A program made the position numbers and the translations under genes. From positions 113,558 to 177,557 of the forward strand of contig NZ_JAIMID010000012.1 in NCBI RefSeq assembly GCF_019966535.1: a stretch of 64,000 nt of DNA. The letters run 5' to 3'. Positions 25,183 to 33,550 of this stretch are shown piece after piece. A model generated the notes under the pieces. It was given only the letters and a program-made list of their open reading frames with translations. It did not search any database and was not told where the DNA came from. Source of the DNA: Mesobacterium pallidum. GTDB lineage: Bacteria; Pseudomonadota; Alphaproteobacteria; Rhodobacterales; Rhodobacteraceae. The first letter of the stretch is position 1, and each line of letters opens with the position of its first letter.

Positions 25183-26303
25183 TGTGCGGCTCCTTCCTGT
25201 TCTCGCGCCTCGAACCAAAGCCGTCTGTGGTAGGCGTCATCGCCCAGCCAAGCGGACAGAACCAGCGCTCGGTTCAGATAAAGCCCGATGTCGAACTCGT
25301 CGGTATAACCGACGGCCCCGTGCAGCTGGATGGCGTCGCGCGTGATCTTCTTGGCGGCGGTGACCGCGCGAGCCTTGGCCCGGCTGGCAAGCCGCGCCCG
25401 GACTTTTGGATCGGTTTCGCTGTCCATCTGCGCAAGCGCCTCCCGCACTCCGGCCTGCGCGACCTCGCACATCACGTTGAGGTCGACGGCACGGTGCTGG
25501 ATGACCTGGAATGATCCGATCGGCTTGTCGAACTGCTCCCGCGTCTTGATGTAGTCGAGCGTGATCTCGAAGGCGCGCTCGCTCACGCCGACAAGCTCGG
25601 CCGCGGCAAGCGCCGTTGCATCGGCGACAGCCTCGGCCAGTGCAGTGAGAACCGCACCGCTGCTGGCCAATTCCGCGGCCGGAGTTCCCGAAAACGAAAG
25701 CTCGCCCAGAGAGCTGCCATCCGCCTGCGTCCGCTTGTCGATGACAAGCCCCTGCGCGTCTGCCTCAGCCAGAACCAGAACCGGACCATCATCCTGTTCG
25801 GCCACGACAAGGAACCCGTGCGAACCGATCGCACCGACGACCCAGGCCTTGCCACCGGTCAGCTTTCCGTCCGCGTATCGGCAGGTCGCATCGGCAGGCG
25901 CCCCGTCGGGGCCGCGTTCCTGCCAGGCAACCGCCAATGAAATTTCGCCGCCGATGAGCTGTGCCATCTTCGGATGATCCGGACAAAGGCGGCGCAGAAG
26001 GCCGAGGCTCAGACCTATCGTCGACACGACCGGTTCCGGGGCAAACACACGGCCGACTTCCTCGGCGATGACACCCCCGGCGGCTAGGCCCATGCCAAGC
26101 CCGCCCTGATCTTCGGGCACCGCCACGCCGAAAACACCGGCCTCGGCGAGTTCCCGGACCATCTCAGCATCGAAACCGCCCCCGGCATCACGAAGTTTTC
26201 GGGCTCTGTCACTTCCGCCCGCCCGTTCAAACAACGTGCGCGCGCTCTCGCGCAACAGGCGAAGGTCTTCTTGTTCGCTGGAAAGGATATCAGTCTGTGT
26301 CAT
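25179..26303 (-). CDS. Acyl-CoA dehydrogenase, partner-type subunit
   Basis: A 374-residue ACAD-fold protein with PEDQGGLGMGLAAGG near 57-71, a variable middle domain, REQFDKPIGSFQVIQHRAVD near 258-277 and IQLHGAVGYTDEFDIG near 325-340. It ends in a WLGDDAYHRRLWFEAREQ helix with no GGT-x-EI motif. This is the third unequal ACAD pair of the window. It overlaps the MaoC gene upstream by 14 bp and the other ACAD by four, so coupled translation is likely. Confidence 0.88.
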   Translation of the reverse strand: MTQTDILSSEQEDLRLLRESARTLFERAGGSDRARKLRDAGGGFDAEMVRELAEAGVFGVAVPEDQGGLGMGLAAGGVIAEEVGRVFAPEPVVSTIGLSLGLLRRLCPDHPKMAQLIGGEISLAVAWQERGPDGAPADATCRYADGKLTGGKAWVVGAIGSHGFLVVAEQDDGPVLVLAEADAQGLVIDKRTQADGSSLGELSFSGTPAAELASSGAVLTALAEAVADATALAAAELVGVSERAFEITLDYIKTREQFDKPIGSFQVIQHRAVDLNVMCEVAQAGVREALAQMDSETDPKVRARLASRAKARAVTAAKKITRDAIQLHGAVGYTDEFDIGLYLNRALVLSAWLGDDAYHRRLWFEAREQEGAAQ

Positions 26304-26739
26304 TTTGTTTTCGCTGAATCATCACGGGGGTGTCGGTCGAAAAAACGACCTCGCCCGCAGGGTTTTTGGCGCTGAGCGTATAGTGCAAAACACCTCTGTC
26401 GGGCTTGCTTTTTGACGGCGTGACCGCGTTGACCGTCAGTTCGACATCAAGGGTTTCGTTCGGGCGCACCGGCCGCAGCCAGCGCAGATTGTCAAAGCCC
26501 ATGCCACCGATATTGGCGACATCGACCATCATTTCAGACATGACCGGCCTGAACACTTCCAGCATCGTCTGAAAGCCCGAGGCGATCAGGCTGCCATGTA
26601 TGGCGGTTGCATAGTCTTCATCGGTGTGCAGCCGCTGCGGATCCCACTCCTTGGCAAACGCCTTTATTGAATCCGCGCTCATCGGAGCGCTGCGAAAGCG
26701 ATAGACTTGGCCCGGCGAGAAGTCTTCCAGATACCTCAA
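26290..26739 (-). CDS. MaoC-family enoyl-CoA hydratase
   Basis: A 149-residue single hot-dog hydratase. The active-site motif WDPQRLHTDEDYA at about 32-44 keeps the catalytic Asp (about 33) and His (about 38), and IHGSLIASGFQTM follows. It would add water R-specifically to the enoyl-CoA made by the adjacent ACAD pair. It begins with TTG, supported by a strong AAAGGAGGG site, and overlaps the transglutaminase-like stop as TTGA. Single-domain MaoC proteins usually act as dimers. Confidence 0.88.
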   Translation of the reverse strand: MRYLEDFSPGQVYRFRSAPMSADSIKAFAKEWDPQRLHTDEDYATAIHGSLIASGFQTMLEVFRPVMSEMMVDVANIGGMGFDNLRWLRPVRPNETLDVELTVNAVTPSKSKPDRGVLHYTLSAKNPAGEVVFSTDTPVMIQRKQNDTD

Positions 26740-27455
26740 GAGGCACCCTCCTTTGCGAAACCGTCATCGTATCCGCTCGCATCCTTGGATATCCGGATGC
26801 GGTTGAATTCTTCCAGCTTCGGATAGGTTTCCTTGAACGCCACCAGGAACTCACCCATCGGCGCGTCGAAATAGAGACCACGGTCGTTCACATATTCCAT
26901 GTGCCGGTGATTCTGTTCGTCGAACTCGTGAAAGAGCGCGTCGTGATAGCCGTCGAAGACCAGGGGTTTGACCCCGAATCTTTCACACAGTTCCATGTTG
27001 AATGCAGGTGTCACTTTGTAGGCCTCATTCCCCAACCACAGCTGAACATAGCCGTGGTAGATAAAGAGATCGGTCCCCATCAACTCCTGCAACTTGGGTG
27101 TATTCAGGTGGTTGCGCACATCCGCAAACCCCAGAGCGGCGGGGATACCCACAGCACGCAAACAAGCCGCCAGAAGAATTGCCTTGGGAACGCAAAACGC
27201 CGCTTCCGCCCCAGCGATACGGCTGGCACGGTAAGAGTCCTCATCCAGCGCAAAACAATAGGGATCATAGCGAATATCGTCGCGCACCGCTTCGAACAGG
27301 CGGATTGCCTTGTCGCGATTGGTTGCGTCCACAGGAAGATCACGCAAAGCCGATGTCACGAAACCCTGCACTTCCAAGCTATCGCTTTCCACAAAGCGCG
27401 ATGGCATGACATAACGCTCAGCTTCTGTCGGCAGGTCATCGTCAGACTTGTCCAT
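26736..27455 (-). CDS. Transglutaminase-like cysteine protease-fold protein
   Basis: A 239-residue soluble protein with a transglutaminase-like core. It has AIRLFEAVRDDIRYDP near 48-63, the nucleophile region EAAFCVPKAILLAACLRAVGIPA near 83-105, HGYVQLWLGNEAYKVTPAF near 135-153 with the His, and a later Asp. These match the Cys-His-Asp triad layout. No signal peptide is seen, so a cytoplasmic role is likely. It is the first gene of a six-gene acyl-CoA operon and is preceded by a perfect palindrome. Its role in a CoA pathway is unknown; amide or thioester chemistry is possible. Confidence 0.82.
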   Translation of the reverse strand: MDKSDDDLPTEAERYVMPSRFVESDSLEVQGFVTSALRDLPVDATNRDKAIRLFEAVRDDIRYDPYCFALDEDSYRASRIAGAEAAFCVPKAILLAACLRAVGIPAALGFADVRNHLNTPKLQELMGTDLFIYHGYVQLWLGNEAYKVTPAFNMELCERFGVKPLVFDGYHDALFHEFDEQNHRHMEYVNDRGLYFDAPMGEFLVAFKETYPKLEEFNRIRISKDASGYDDGFAKEGAS

Positions 27456-27470
27456 TGGCCCCTCCCTTTT

Positions 27471-27486
27471 TCTAACATATGTTAGA
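27471..27486. promoter_or_regulatory. Perfect 16-bp palindromic operator TCTAACATATGTTAGA
   Basis: A perfect inverted repeat starting 16 bp upstream of the transglutaminase-like start, directly before its GGGAGGGG ribosome site. Its half-sites TCTAAC / GTTAGA recur at 31132 and 47365, with weaker forms at 34748 and 49828. The size and symmetry fit a TetR-type repressor operator. See the regulon finding. Confidence 0.8.
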
Positions 27487-27518
27487 TTACCGATTCAAAA
27501 CCTGCCCGTCAACGGGAT

Positions 27519-28655
27519 TTACTCTGTCTTTGGTTGGTCCACGCCATAACGCGTATTGTCTTCGCCCAGAGTGGCTGCAACTCCGACCGAATTTCCCGAA
27601 GAACGGAACTCCGGCGCAATTGGCAGCGGCAAAGCAGGCGCGTTCCGGCCGGAGATTTTTACGGCCCGCCCGAACACGTCACGCGCTTTGAAATGCGGGT
27701 CATGTGCCGCCTCGGCGGGCGTTTTCACGACCGAACAGCAGCAATCTGCCGCTGCCAGCAAAGCCTCCCAATGGGTCGAGGGATGTTCCCTCAGACGACG
27801 TGCAACCTCCGCGGCACAGGCATTTGGATCGGACCAGTCATCGCGAAGCGCCACCGGCAAACCAATGACATCGCAGAACGACTGCCAGAACTTTTCTTCC
27901 AACGCGCCGACGGCGATCTGACGCCCGTCCGCGGCCGTATAAAGCCGATACCGGGCCAGGCCACCCGTCAGGCGGCTGCCACCGTTCTTGATGTTCTGCC
28001 CGGCAATCACACCTTCGGCATGGGCCCAATAGGCAAAGGCGAACGCTCCCTCGGACATTGCGATATCCAGATGCGTCCCCTGCCCGCTCGCCTGCCGCGC
28101 AATCAGGGCCAGCAGGATATTCATCACCGCAGGATAGGTTCCGCCTCCGATATCGGCGACCAGCCCGAACGGTGCCGTTGGCTGGTCATCGGGTCCGCGA
28201 CTGAGCGACAGGATACCCGCATCACCAACATAGTTGAGGTCGTGGCCGGCGGCGCTGGCCTTTGGTCCGGTCTGGCCATAGCCGGTGATCGAACAATAGA
28301 TGAGACCGGGATTGATCTCGCGCAGAGCATCATAACCAAGCCCGAGCCGGTCCATCACGCCGGGACGGAACTGCTCTACCAGAACATCGGCCTTCTCGAT
28401 TAAGGGGCGCAGACGTTCCACTGCGCCCCTTGACTTGAGGTCGATGGCCACCGATCGCTTGCCGTGGTTCAACACAGCAAATCCGATGCTCTCTCCGTCG
28501 ATCTTTGGCTCCGTGTGGCGCGCGTCCTCGCCGACTCCGGGACGCTCGAACTTGATCACTTCGGCGCCGGCCTCAGACAGCATGAGCGTCGCCATCGGAC
28601 CGGGAAGAAGGGTGCTGAAATCCAGCACCAGGATATCCTTGAGCGGTTGAGCCAT
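27519..28655 (-). CDS. Class III CoA-transferase (CaiB/BaiF family)
   Basis: A 378-residue family III CoA-transferase with LDFSTLLPGPMATLML near 11-26, GAEVIKFERPGVGED, ADVLVEQFRPGVMDRLGLGY near 89-108 and the catalytic Asp at about 168 in GLVADIGGGT. I chose ATG 28655 (GAGG eight bases upstream) over an in-frame GTG six bases earlier. It is the last gene of the four-gene DUF35-thiolase-MaoC-transferase operon. Alternatives within the family are racemases, but the FRPG context and neighbours favour CoA transfer. Confidence 0.9.
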   Translation of the reverse strand: MAQPLKDILVLDFSTLLPGPMATLMLSEAGAEVIKFERPGVGEDARHTEPKIDGESIGFAVLNHGKRSVAIDLKSRGAVERLRPLIEKADVLVEQFRPGVMDRLGLGYDALREINPGLIYCSITGYGQTGPKASAAGHDLNYVGDAGILSLSRGPDDQPTAPFGLVADIGGGTYPAVMNILLALIARQASGQGTHLDIAMSEGAFAFAYWAHAEGVIAGQNIKNGGSRLTGGLARYRLYTAADGRQIAVGALEEKFWQSFCDVIGLPVALRDDWSDPNACAAEVARRLREHPSTHWEALLAAADCCCSVVKTPAEAAHDPHFKARDVFGRAVKISGRNAPALPLPIAPEFRSSGNSVGVAATLGEDNTRYGVDQPKTE

Positions 28656-28665
28656 CTTCACTGCC

Positions 28666-29523
28666 TCAGGCGAAGCGCGCCGCGCCGTTGTTCAGAACAA
28701 CCACGTCGCGTGCCGGAATAGATGCTCGAAACCGGGCCTCGCCGTCCTCTTCCCAGATTTCGAACCGCACGGTTTCGCCGGGATAGACCGGCGCCGAGAA
28801 CCGAACATCCAGACCGACAAGCCGGGCAGAATCATAGTCAAGCAACGTCTTTAGAATCGCCCGGGCCGCCAGCCCATAGGTCGCCAGACCATGCAGGATC
28901 GGGCGGTCGAACCCGACAGAACGGGCAACATCCGGGTCAGCATGAAGCGGATTGAAATCACCGCTGAGACGATAAATAAGGGCTTGGCGCGGCAGGGTAT
29001 CGATATCACATACATGATCAGGCGCCCGATCAGGCAGCACTGCGGGTGCCGGACCCGCTTGGTTTTCACCGCCGAACCCCCCATCACCGCGACAGAAAGC
29101 CGACATCGCCACGCGCGCCAGTTTTTCACCGCTGTCCGCGTCGATAATATCACGGCTTTGGTAAATGACGGCTCCCTTGCCCTCGCCCTTGTCGGCGATG
29201 AAGTCGATCTTGCTGCGGCCGACAATCCGGCCAGTTGTCGGCAGCGGCTTGTAGATGTCGAGCCACTGTTCGCCGTGCAGCACTTTCTGCCAGTTTACGC
29301 CGGTCTTGGGATCGCGCAGCCAGAAGCCGGGATACCCCAAAATGACCGCCATCGAGGGAACTGCCTTGAGCCCGTCCTCATAGACATAGGCCAGCTCCTT
29401 TTTGTCGGTCGGATCCTCGCCGAACCCAAGGCCGAGTGCATACAGGATGGTATCCCGTTCGGTCAGCGTCTGTTCGATTTCCTCAAAGTCCCAGTTCGAC
29501 AATGCCTCGAAATCCAATGGCAT
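28666..29523 (-). CDS. Two-domain MaoC-type enoyl-CoA hydratase
   Basis: A 285-residue double hot-dog protein, the size of hydratase 2 (PhaJ/MFE-2 type). The N-terminal half is a degenerate hot-dog (YALGLGFGEDP near 27-37). The C-terminal half carries the full signature RLSGDFNPLHADPDVARSVG near 184-203 with catalytic Asp and His. It would hydrate 2-enoyl-CoA to 3-R-hydroxyacyl-CoA. Lying between a CoA-transferase and a thiolase-like/DUF35 pair, it matches the hydratase-aldolase grouping known for steroid side chains (ChsH1-ChsH2-Ltp2). Confidence 0.91.
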   Translation of the reverse strand: MPLDFEALSNWDFEEIEQTLTERDTILYALGLGFGEDPTDKKELAYVYEDGLKAVPSMAVILGYPGFWLRDPKTGVNWQKVLHGEQWLDIYKPLPTTGRIVGRSKIDFIADKGEGKGAVIYQSRDIIDADSGEKLARVAMSAFCRGDGGFGGENQAGPAPAVLPDRAPDHVCDIDTLPRQALIYRLSGDFNPLHADPDVARSVGFDRPILHGLATYGLAARAILKTLLDYDSARLVGLDVRFSAPVYPGETVRFEIWEEDGEARFRASIPARDVVVLNNGAARFA

Positions 29524-29546
29524 TTACTTTCCTCCCTTAGTTGCCG

Positions 29547-30698
29547 TCAGAGCGTGTTTTGCGATCCAAGTATCGCCGTGACCTGGCTGGACAGCACACC
29601 GCCGTTGCCATGCGCCAGCGCCAGGTCGATATCCTTCAACTGAATGCCCGGCGCGTCGCCACGGATCTGACGAGCAGCCTCGATCACTGTGAAGATGCCG
29701 TACATCCCGGGGTGCACGCAGGACAGGCCGCCGCCATTCGTGTTCACCGGCAACACGCCGCCAGGCGCGATGCGTCCGCCCTCGACAAAGGCCCCTCCCT
29801 CGCCCTTCGCGCAGAACCCAAGATCTTCGAGAAACAAAATCGTGTTGATGGTGAAGGCATCATAGAGCTCGACCGCCTGGATATCCGCAGGGGTCACTCC
29901 GGCCGCCGCAAAGGCGCGCGCGCCCGAGTCGCGGGCCGCGGTCACGGTGAAATCCTTCATCTGGGAAATCTGCCGGTGCGAGCTTGCCGCAGCACTGCCC
30001 AGCACATAGACAGGTGCCTTCGGGAAATCCCGGGCGCGGTCCGCGCGGACCATTACGATCGCGCCGCCACCGTCGGTGACAAGACAACAGTCGCGCACGG
30101 TCAATGGATCGCCCACCATGCGCGCACCCAACACGTCCTCGCGGGTCAGCGGGCCGCGCTCGAACGCTTCGGGGTTGCGCTGCGCCCAGGCCCGCGCGGC
30201 AACGGCCACGTCGGCCAGCTGTTCGCGGGTGGTACCATATTCATGCATGTGCCGCGCCGCCGCCATCGCATAGGCCGAGATCGGATAGCGCGGATTATAC
30301 GGCGCCTCGTAGGCCGGCGGACGTGAAGCGGTCACCAGTCTGCCCGACGCGGTGCGCTGGTTGGAGCCATAAACAATCAGCGCGACATCACACAGACCGG
30401 CGTCCAGCGCCATGGTCGCGGACGTCAGGTAGTTTACGAAGGACGAACCGCCCGACATCGTGCCATCAATGAACCGGGGCTGGATGCCCAGATACTCCGC
30501 CGCCATAAGCGCCGGCATGCTGTCTTCCATCATGGTGCAGAACAGCCCGTCGACGTCGGACAGTTTCAGCCCGGCATCGCCAAGCGCCGCAAGCGCGGAT
30601 TGCGCCATGACATCATAGGCCGTCAGGCCATGGGCCTCTCCGAAACCGGCATGACCGGTTCCCACGATGGCGGATTTTCCCCGAAGTTCAGTGGTCAT
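29547..30698 (-). CDS. Thiolase-fold protein (SCP-x/Ltp2-like, possible retro-aldolase)
   Basis: A 383-residue paralogue of the protein at 11315, sharing long blocks such as CYGSNQRTASG/VYGSNQRTASG and DAFTIN-ILFLEDLGFC. YDAFT is at about 279-283, GGLSCVHPGMYG at about 323-334, and HGNGG near the end. The thiolase nucleophile site reads DGTMSGGSSF at about 79-88 without Cys. It is flanked by DUF35 (three bases upstream) and MaoC (downstream). It is most likely the C-C cleaving or forming enzyme of this operon, with aldolase chemistry favoured over thiolysis. Confidence 0.87.
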   Translation of the reverse strand: MTTELRGKSAIVGTGHAGFGEAHGLTAYDVMAQSALAALGDAGLKLSDVDGLFCTMMEDSMPALMAAEYLGIQPRFIDGTMSGGSSFVNYLTSATMALDAGLCDVALIVYGSNQRTASGRLVTASRPPAYEAPYNPRYPISAYAMAAARHMHEYGTTREQLADVAVAARAWAQRNPEAFERGPLTREDVLGARMVGDPLTVRDCCLVTDGGGAIVMVRADRARDFPKAPVYVLGSAAASSHRQISQMKDFTVTAARDSGARAFAAAGVTPADIQAVELYDAFTINTILFLEDLGFCAKGEGGAFVEGGRIAPGGVLPVNTNGGGLSCVHPGMYGIFTVIEAARQIRGDAPGIQLKDIDLALAHGNGGVLSSQVTAILGSQNTL

Positions 30699-30701
30699 GG
30701 C

Positions 30702-31079
30702 CTATCCCTCCGACGGTTTGAAAAGCACGGCCGGAACACCCTCGGCCTCGCCCACGAATGCGGTTACAGGCATGTCGATGACGACCTCACCCGGGGCAAT
30801 GCCCTCGACCCGGCTCATCATCCGGACACCCTCGTCCAGCTCGACGACGCATACGTTGTAGTCGCCGCCCCGTTCGGGCTTTCGGCGCACGACTGTTGTG
30901 GTGTGGACCCGTCCCTTGCCGCCAGCCTGCTTCCACGAAATCGCGGTGCCATGACAATGTGGACACAAGACTCGCGGGAAAAAGTGATAGGCCCTGCAGT
31001 CGTCGCACTTGGGCAGCAGAATCTCGCCCTCTGCCAGCGCGCGTTGGAAAAGCTGGTCTGGTCCTTTGGCATCCTGCAT
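30702..31079 (-). CDS. DUF35 zinc-ribbon/OB-fold protein
   Basis: A 125-residue protein with zinc-ribbon cysteines at about 25, 28, 39 and 42 (CDDC, CPHC), then an OB fold with TVVRRKPERGGDYNVCVVELDEG. The block TVVRRKPERGGDYNV is identical in the DUF35 protein at 10923, showing recent common ancestry of the two pairs. It is the first gene of its operon (AAGGAGAA upstream of ATG) and probably binds the thiolase-like protein encoded next. A perfect TCTAAC palindrome lies 53 bp upstream. Confidence 0.9.
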   Translation of the reverse strand: MQDAKGPDQLFQRALAEGEILLPKCDDCRAYHFFPRVLCPHCHGTAISWKQAGGKGRVHTTTVVRRKPERGGDYNVCVVELDEGVRMMSRVEGIAPGEVVIDMPVTAFVGEAEGVPAVLFKPSEG

Positions 31080-31131
31080 AGGTGTTCTCCTTCAAGCGAC
31101 CCAGTCATTGTTTAAGCGTATTGATAATCTT

Positions 31132-31147
31132 TCTAACAATTGTTAGA
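31132..31147. promoter_or_regulatory. Perfect 16-bp palindromic operator TCTAACAATTGTTAGA
   Basis: A perfect inverted repeat in the 104-bp gap between the divergent DUF35 (-) and CoA-transferase (+) starts, so one bound regulator could control both directions. It has the same half-sites as the site at 27471, with a different four-base centre (AATT). Confidence 0.82.
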
Positions 31148-31183
31148 TTTAGTCAACCTTTCAGGATCAATTGAGAGAAACTC

Positions 31184-32329
31184 ATGCCAGGTTCAGACTT
31201 AGCCCCCCTTTCCGGCAAACTCGTCGTTGCGCTGGAACAGGCAGTCGCCGCGCCTTTTTGCTCCTCGCGGCTGGCCGACGCCGGCGCGCGCGTGATCAAG
31301 ATCGAACGCAAGGGCGCAGGCGATTTCGCCCGCGCCTACGATACCGCCGCCAACGGTGAAAGCGCCTATTTCACATGGCTGAACCGAGGCAAAGAATCGG
31401 TCGCCTTGGACATTAAAGCCGACGAAGACCGTGAAATCCTGCTCAGGATGCTGGAAAACGCAGATGTGTTTATTCAGAACCTGCTGCCTGGCGCGCTGGC
31501 CAAGCTCGGGCTCGATTCCGCGACTCTGCGAGAGAGCTTCCCGCGTCTCGTGACCTGCGACATCACCGGATATGGCGAAGACGGCCCGATGCGCGACGCC
31601 AAGGCCTATGACCTTCTGGTGCAATGCGAGAGCGGTCTGGCATCAGTGACCGGTACACCCGACGGACCAGGACGGGTGGGCGTGTCGGTCTGCGATATCG
31701 CCACCGGTATGACAGCCCATGCTGGAATCTGCGAAGCACTTGTCGGGCGTGATCGCACCGGCAAGGGCAGCGGCGTTTCCGTGGCAATGTTTGATGTGAT
31801 GGCCGACTGGATGTCGGTTCCGCTGCTGTATCACGATCACCTTGGCAAGCCGACACCTCGTGTCGGACTGAACCACACGGTCATCTGCCCGTACGGGGCC
31901 TATGAATGCAAGGACGGTCAGCTTGTCGTCATTACCGTTCAGCACAGCGGCGAATGGCAACGGTTCTGTGAACACATACTGGGCGATGCGGCTTTGGCAA
32001 CCGACCCCCGGTTCCATGACAACACGTCGCGAATTGAAAACAAACCCGCGCTCGAAGTTCTCATCAAGGCCGTGTTCGCCTCGCATGACCGCGCCGAGAT
32101 GCTGAAGCGGCTTGACGCTGCGGGCATTGCCTCGGGCGCGGTGAACGACGTGGCGACCCTGTCCGGTCACCCCCAGCTTGACCGGTCCGTAATTCGCACG
32201 CCTTCCGGTGAAATCAACGTCCCGACCCCCCCGATCCGGCGCAGCCTCGGCGAAACGGCACTGGGCCCCTGCCCGGCCTTCGATGCGCAAGGCAAAGCCC
32301 TTCGCGCCGAGTTCGGCCGTCGTTCATAA
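31184..32329 (+). CDS. Class III CoA-transferase (CaiB/BaiF family)
   Basis: A 381-residue family III CoA-transferase. It shows GARVIKIERKGAGDFARAYD near 34-53, ADVFIQNLLPGALAKLGL near 93-110, DITGYGEDGPMRDAKAYDLL and the catalytic Asp at about 171 in SVCDIATGM. The ATG follows GAGAGAA. The AYDLLVQCESGLASVTGTPD block resembles the succinyl-CoA:mesaconate/citramalate type branch. It is followed by a second transferase gene 33 bp later, and both probably answer to the palindrome upstream. Confidence 0.9.
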   Translation: MPGSDLAPLSGKLVVALEQAVAAPFCSSRLADAGARVIKIERKGAGDFARAYDTAANGESAYFTWLNRGKESVALDIKADEDREILLRMLENADVFIQNLLPGALAKLGLDSATLRESFPRLVTCDITGYGEDGPMRDAKAYDLLVQCESGLASVTGTPDGPGRVGVSVCDIATGMTAHAGICEALVGRDRTGKGSGVSVAMFDVMADWMSVPLLYHDHLGKPTPRVGLNHTVICPYGAYECKDGQLVVITVQHSGEWQRFCEHILGDAALATDPRFHDNTSRIENKPALEVLIKAVFASHDRAEMLKRLDAAGIASGAVNDVATLSGHPQLDRSVIRTPSGEINVPTPPIRRSLGETALGPCPAFDAQGKALRAEFGRRS

Positions 32330-32362
32330 AAACGGTGGGCAACTAAAAGGGTGGACAACCAA

Positions 32363-33529
32363 ATGACCGCTGAGAACAAACCGGGGCTTCTTCAAGGCGT
32401 GAAGATCGTCGATCTGACTTCTGTGGTTTTCGGACCTTTGGCGACGCAGATGCTGGGCGATCTGGGGGCCGATGTGATCAAGGTGGAAGGCCCCGAGGGC
32501 GATCTTCTTCGCCAGGTCCAGCCATCGCGCAACAAGCTGATGGGTGCCGCTTTTCTGGGGGCCAACCGTAACAAGCGCAGTGTCGTACTGGACCTAAAAA
32601 CGCAAACCGGTCGCGATCAGTTGCGCAAACTGCTCATCGATGCCGATGTGATGATTTCGAGCATTCGGCCTGCGGCGCTGGCCAGATTGTCTTTGGATCC
32701 CGAAACTCTACGCCAGGAAAACCCGAACCTGATCATGGTATCCGCCACCGGTTTCGGGCAGGACGGGCCCTATGCCGCCAAGCCTGCATTCGACGATTCC
32801 GTCCAGTCGGTGTCGGGATTGGCCAGCTTGGCAACCTTGCGCGACCCTGGGGTACCGCCCGCTTATGCCCCGACAATTCTCGCCGACAAGCTTGGCGGGG
32901 TCACCGCCGCCTATGCCGTGATGGGTGCCCTGTTCCACCGCGAACGTACTGGAGAGGCCCAGCATGTCGAGGTTCCGATGTTTGAAACGCTGGCCGCCTT
33001 CCTGTTGGCCGAACATATGGATGGGGCCACCTTTGAAGAGACTCCGCAGGATTTCGGCTATGCCCGCATGCTGGTTCCGCACCGGCGTCCAGTTCAGACC
33101 GCTGATGGCTACATCACCATTCTGCCCTACACCAACGTACAATGGGCACGGTTTTTCAAGGCGGTTGGGCGCAATGACATGATCGACCATGTCTGGGTCA
33201 CGGACATGGACACCCGTAGCCGCAACATCGGCGCGGTATACGATATGGTGGCGCAGATTGCGCTGACCCGGACCACGAATGACTGGCTTGCCCTGATGGA
33301 GCAGGCAGACATACCAGCCATGCCGGTGCGCAACCTGTCAGATTTGCCGAACGATCCCCATCTTGCCGCGACCGGGTTCTTTCAACGGATTGATCACCCG
33401 ACCGAAGGTGCGATCTGGACGACACGCCCGCCGATACGCTTCTCAGCGACCCCGGCGCGACATGATCATCGCCCGGCCCCGCGACTTGGGGAACACAGCG
33501 ACGAAATTCTGGGGCCGGGTAGGGAATAG
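32363..33529 (+). CDS. Class III CoA-transferase (CaiB/BaiF family)
   Basis: A 388-residue family III CoA-transferase with VKIVDLTSVVFGPLATQML near 13-31, GADVIKVEGPEGDLLR near 35-50 and the catalytic Asp at about 175 in ILADKLGG. The Asn in the usual IENFRPG block is replaced (MISSIRPAALARL). I chose ATG 32363, with AGGGTGG eight bases upstream, over GTG 32351. It is second in a two-gene + strand unit. Two different transferases side by side may act on two acids, or on two stages of one pathway. Confidence 0.88.
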   Translation: MTAENKPGLLQGVKIVDLTSVVFGPLATQMLGDLGADVIKVEGPEGDLLRQVQPSRNKLMGAAFLGANRNKRSVVLDLKTQTGRDQLRKLLIDADVMISSIRPAALARLSLDPETLRQENPNLIMVSATGFGQDGPYAAKPAFDDSVQSVSGLASLATLRDPGVPPAYAPTILADKLGGVTAAYAVMGALFHRERTGEAQHVEVPMFETLAAFLLAEHMDGATFEETPQDFGYARMLVPHRRPVQTADGYITILPYTNVQWARFFKAVGRNDMIDHVWVTDMDTRSRNIGAVYDMVAQIALTRTTNDWLALMEQADIPAMPVRNLSDLPNDPHLAATGFFQRIDHPTEGAIWTTRPPIRFSATPARHDHRPAPRLGEHSDEILGPGRE

Positions 33530-33540
33530 CCCCACCCGGC
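33514..33540. terminator. Possible shared hairpin between convergent genes
   Basis: The end of the CoA-transferase and the following bases contain GCCGGGT ... ACCCGGC, a 7-bp stem with a 13-base loop, between genes that converge at 33529 and 33551. No clear T-run follows, so termination here is only probable. Confidence 0.4.
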
Positions 33541-33550
33541 ACCGGACGGA

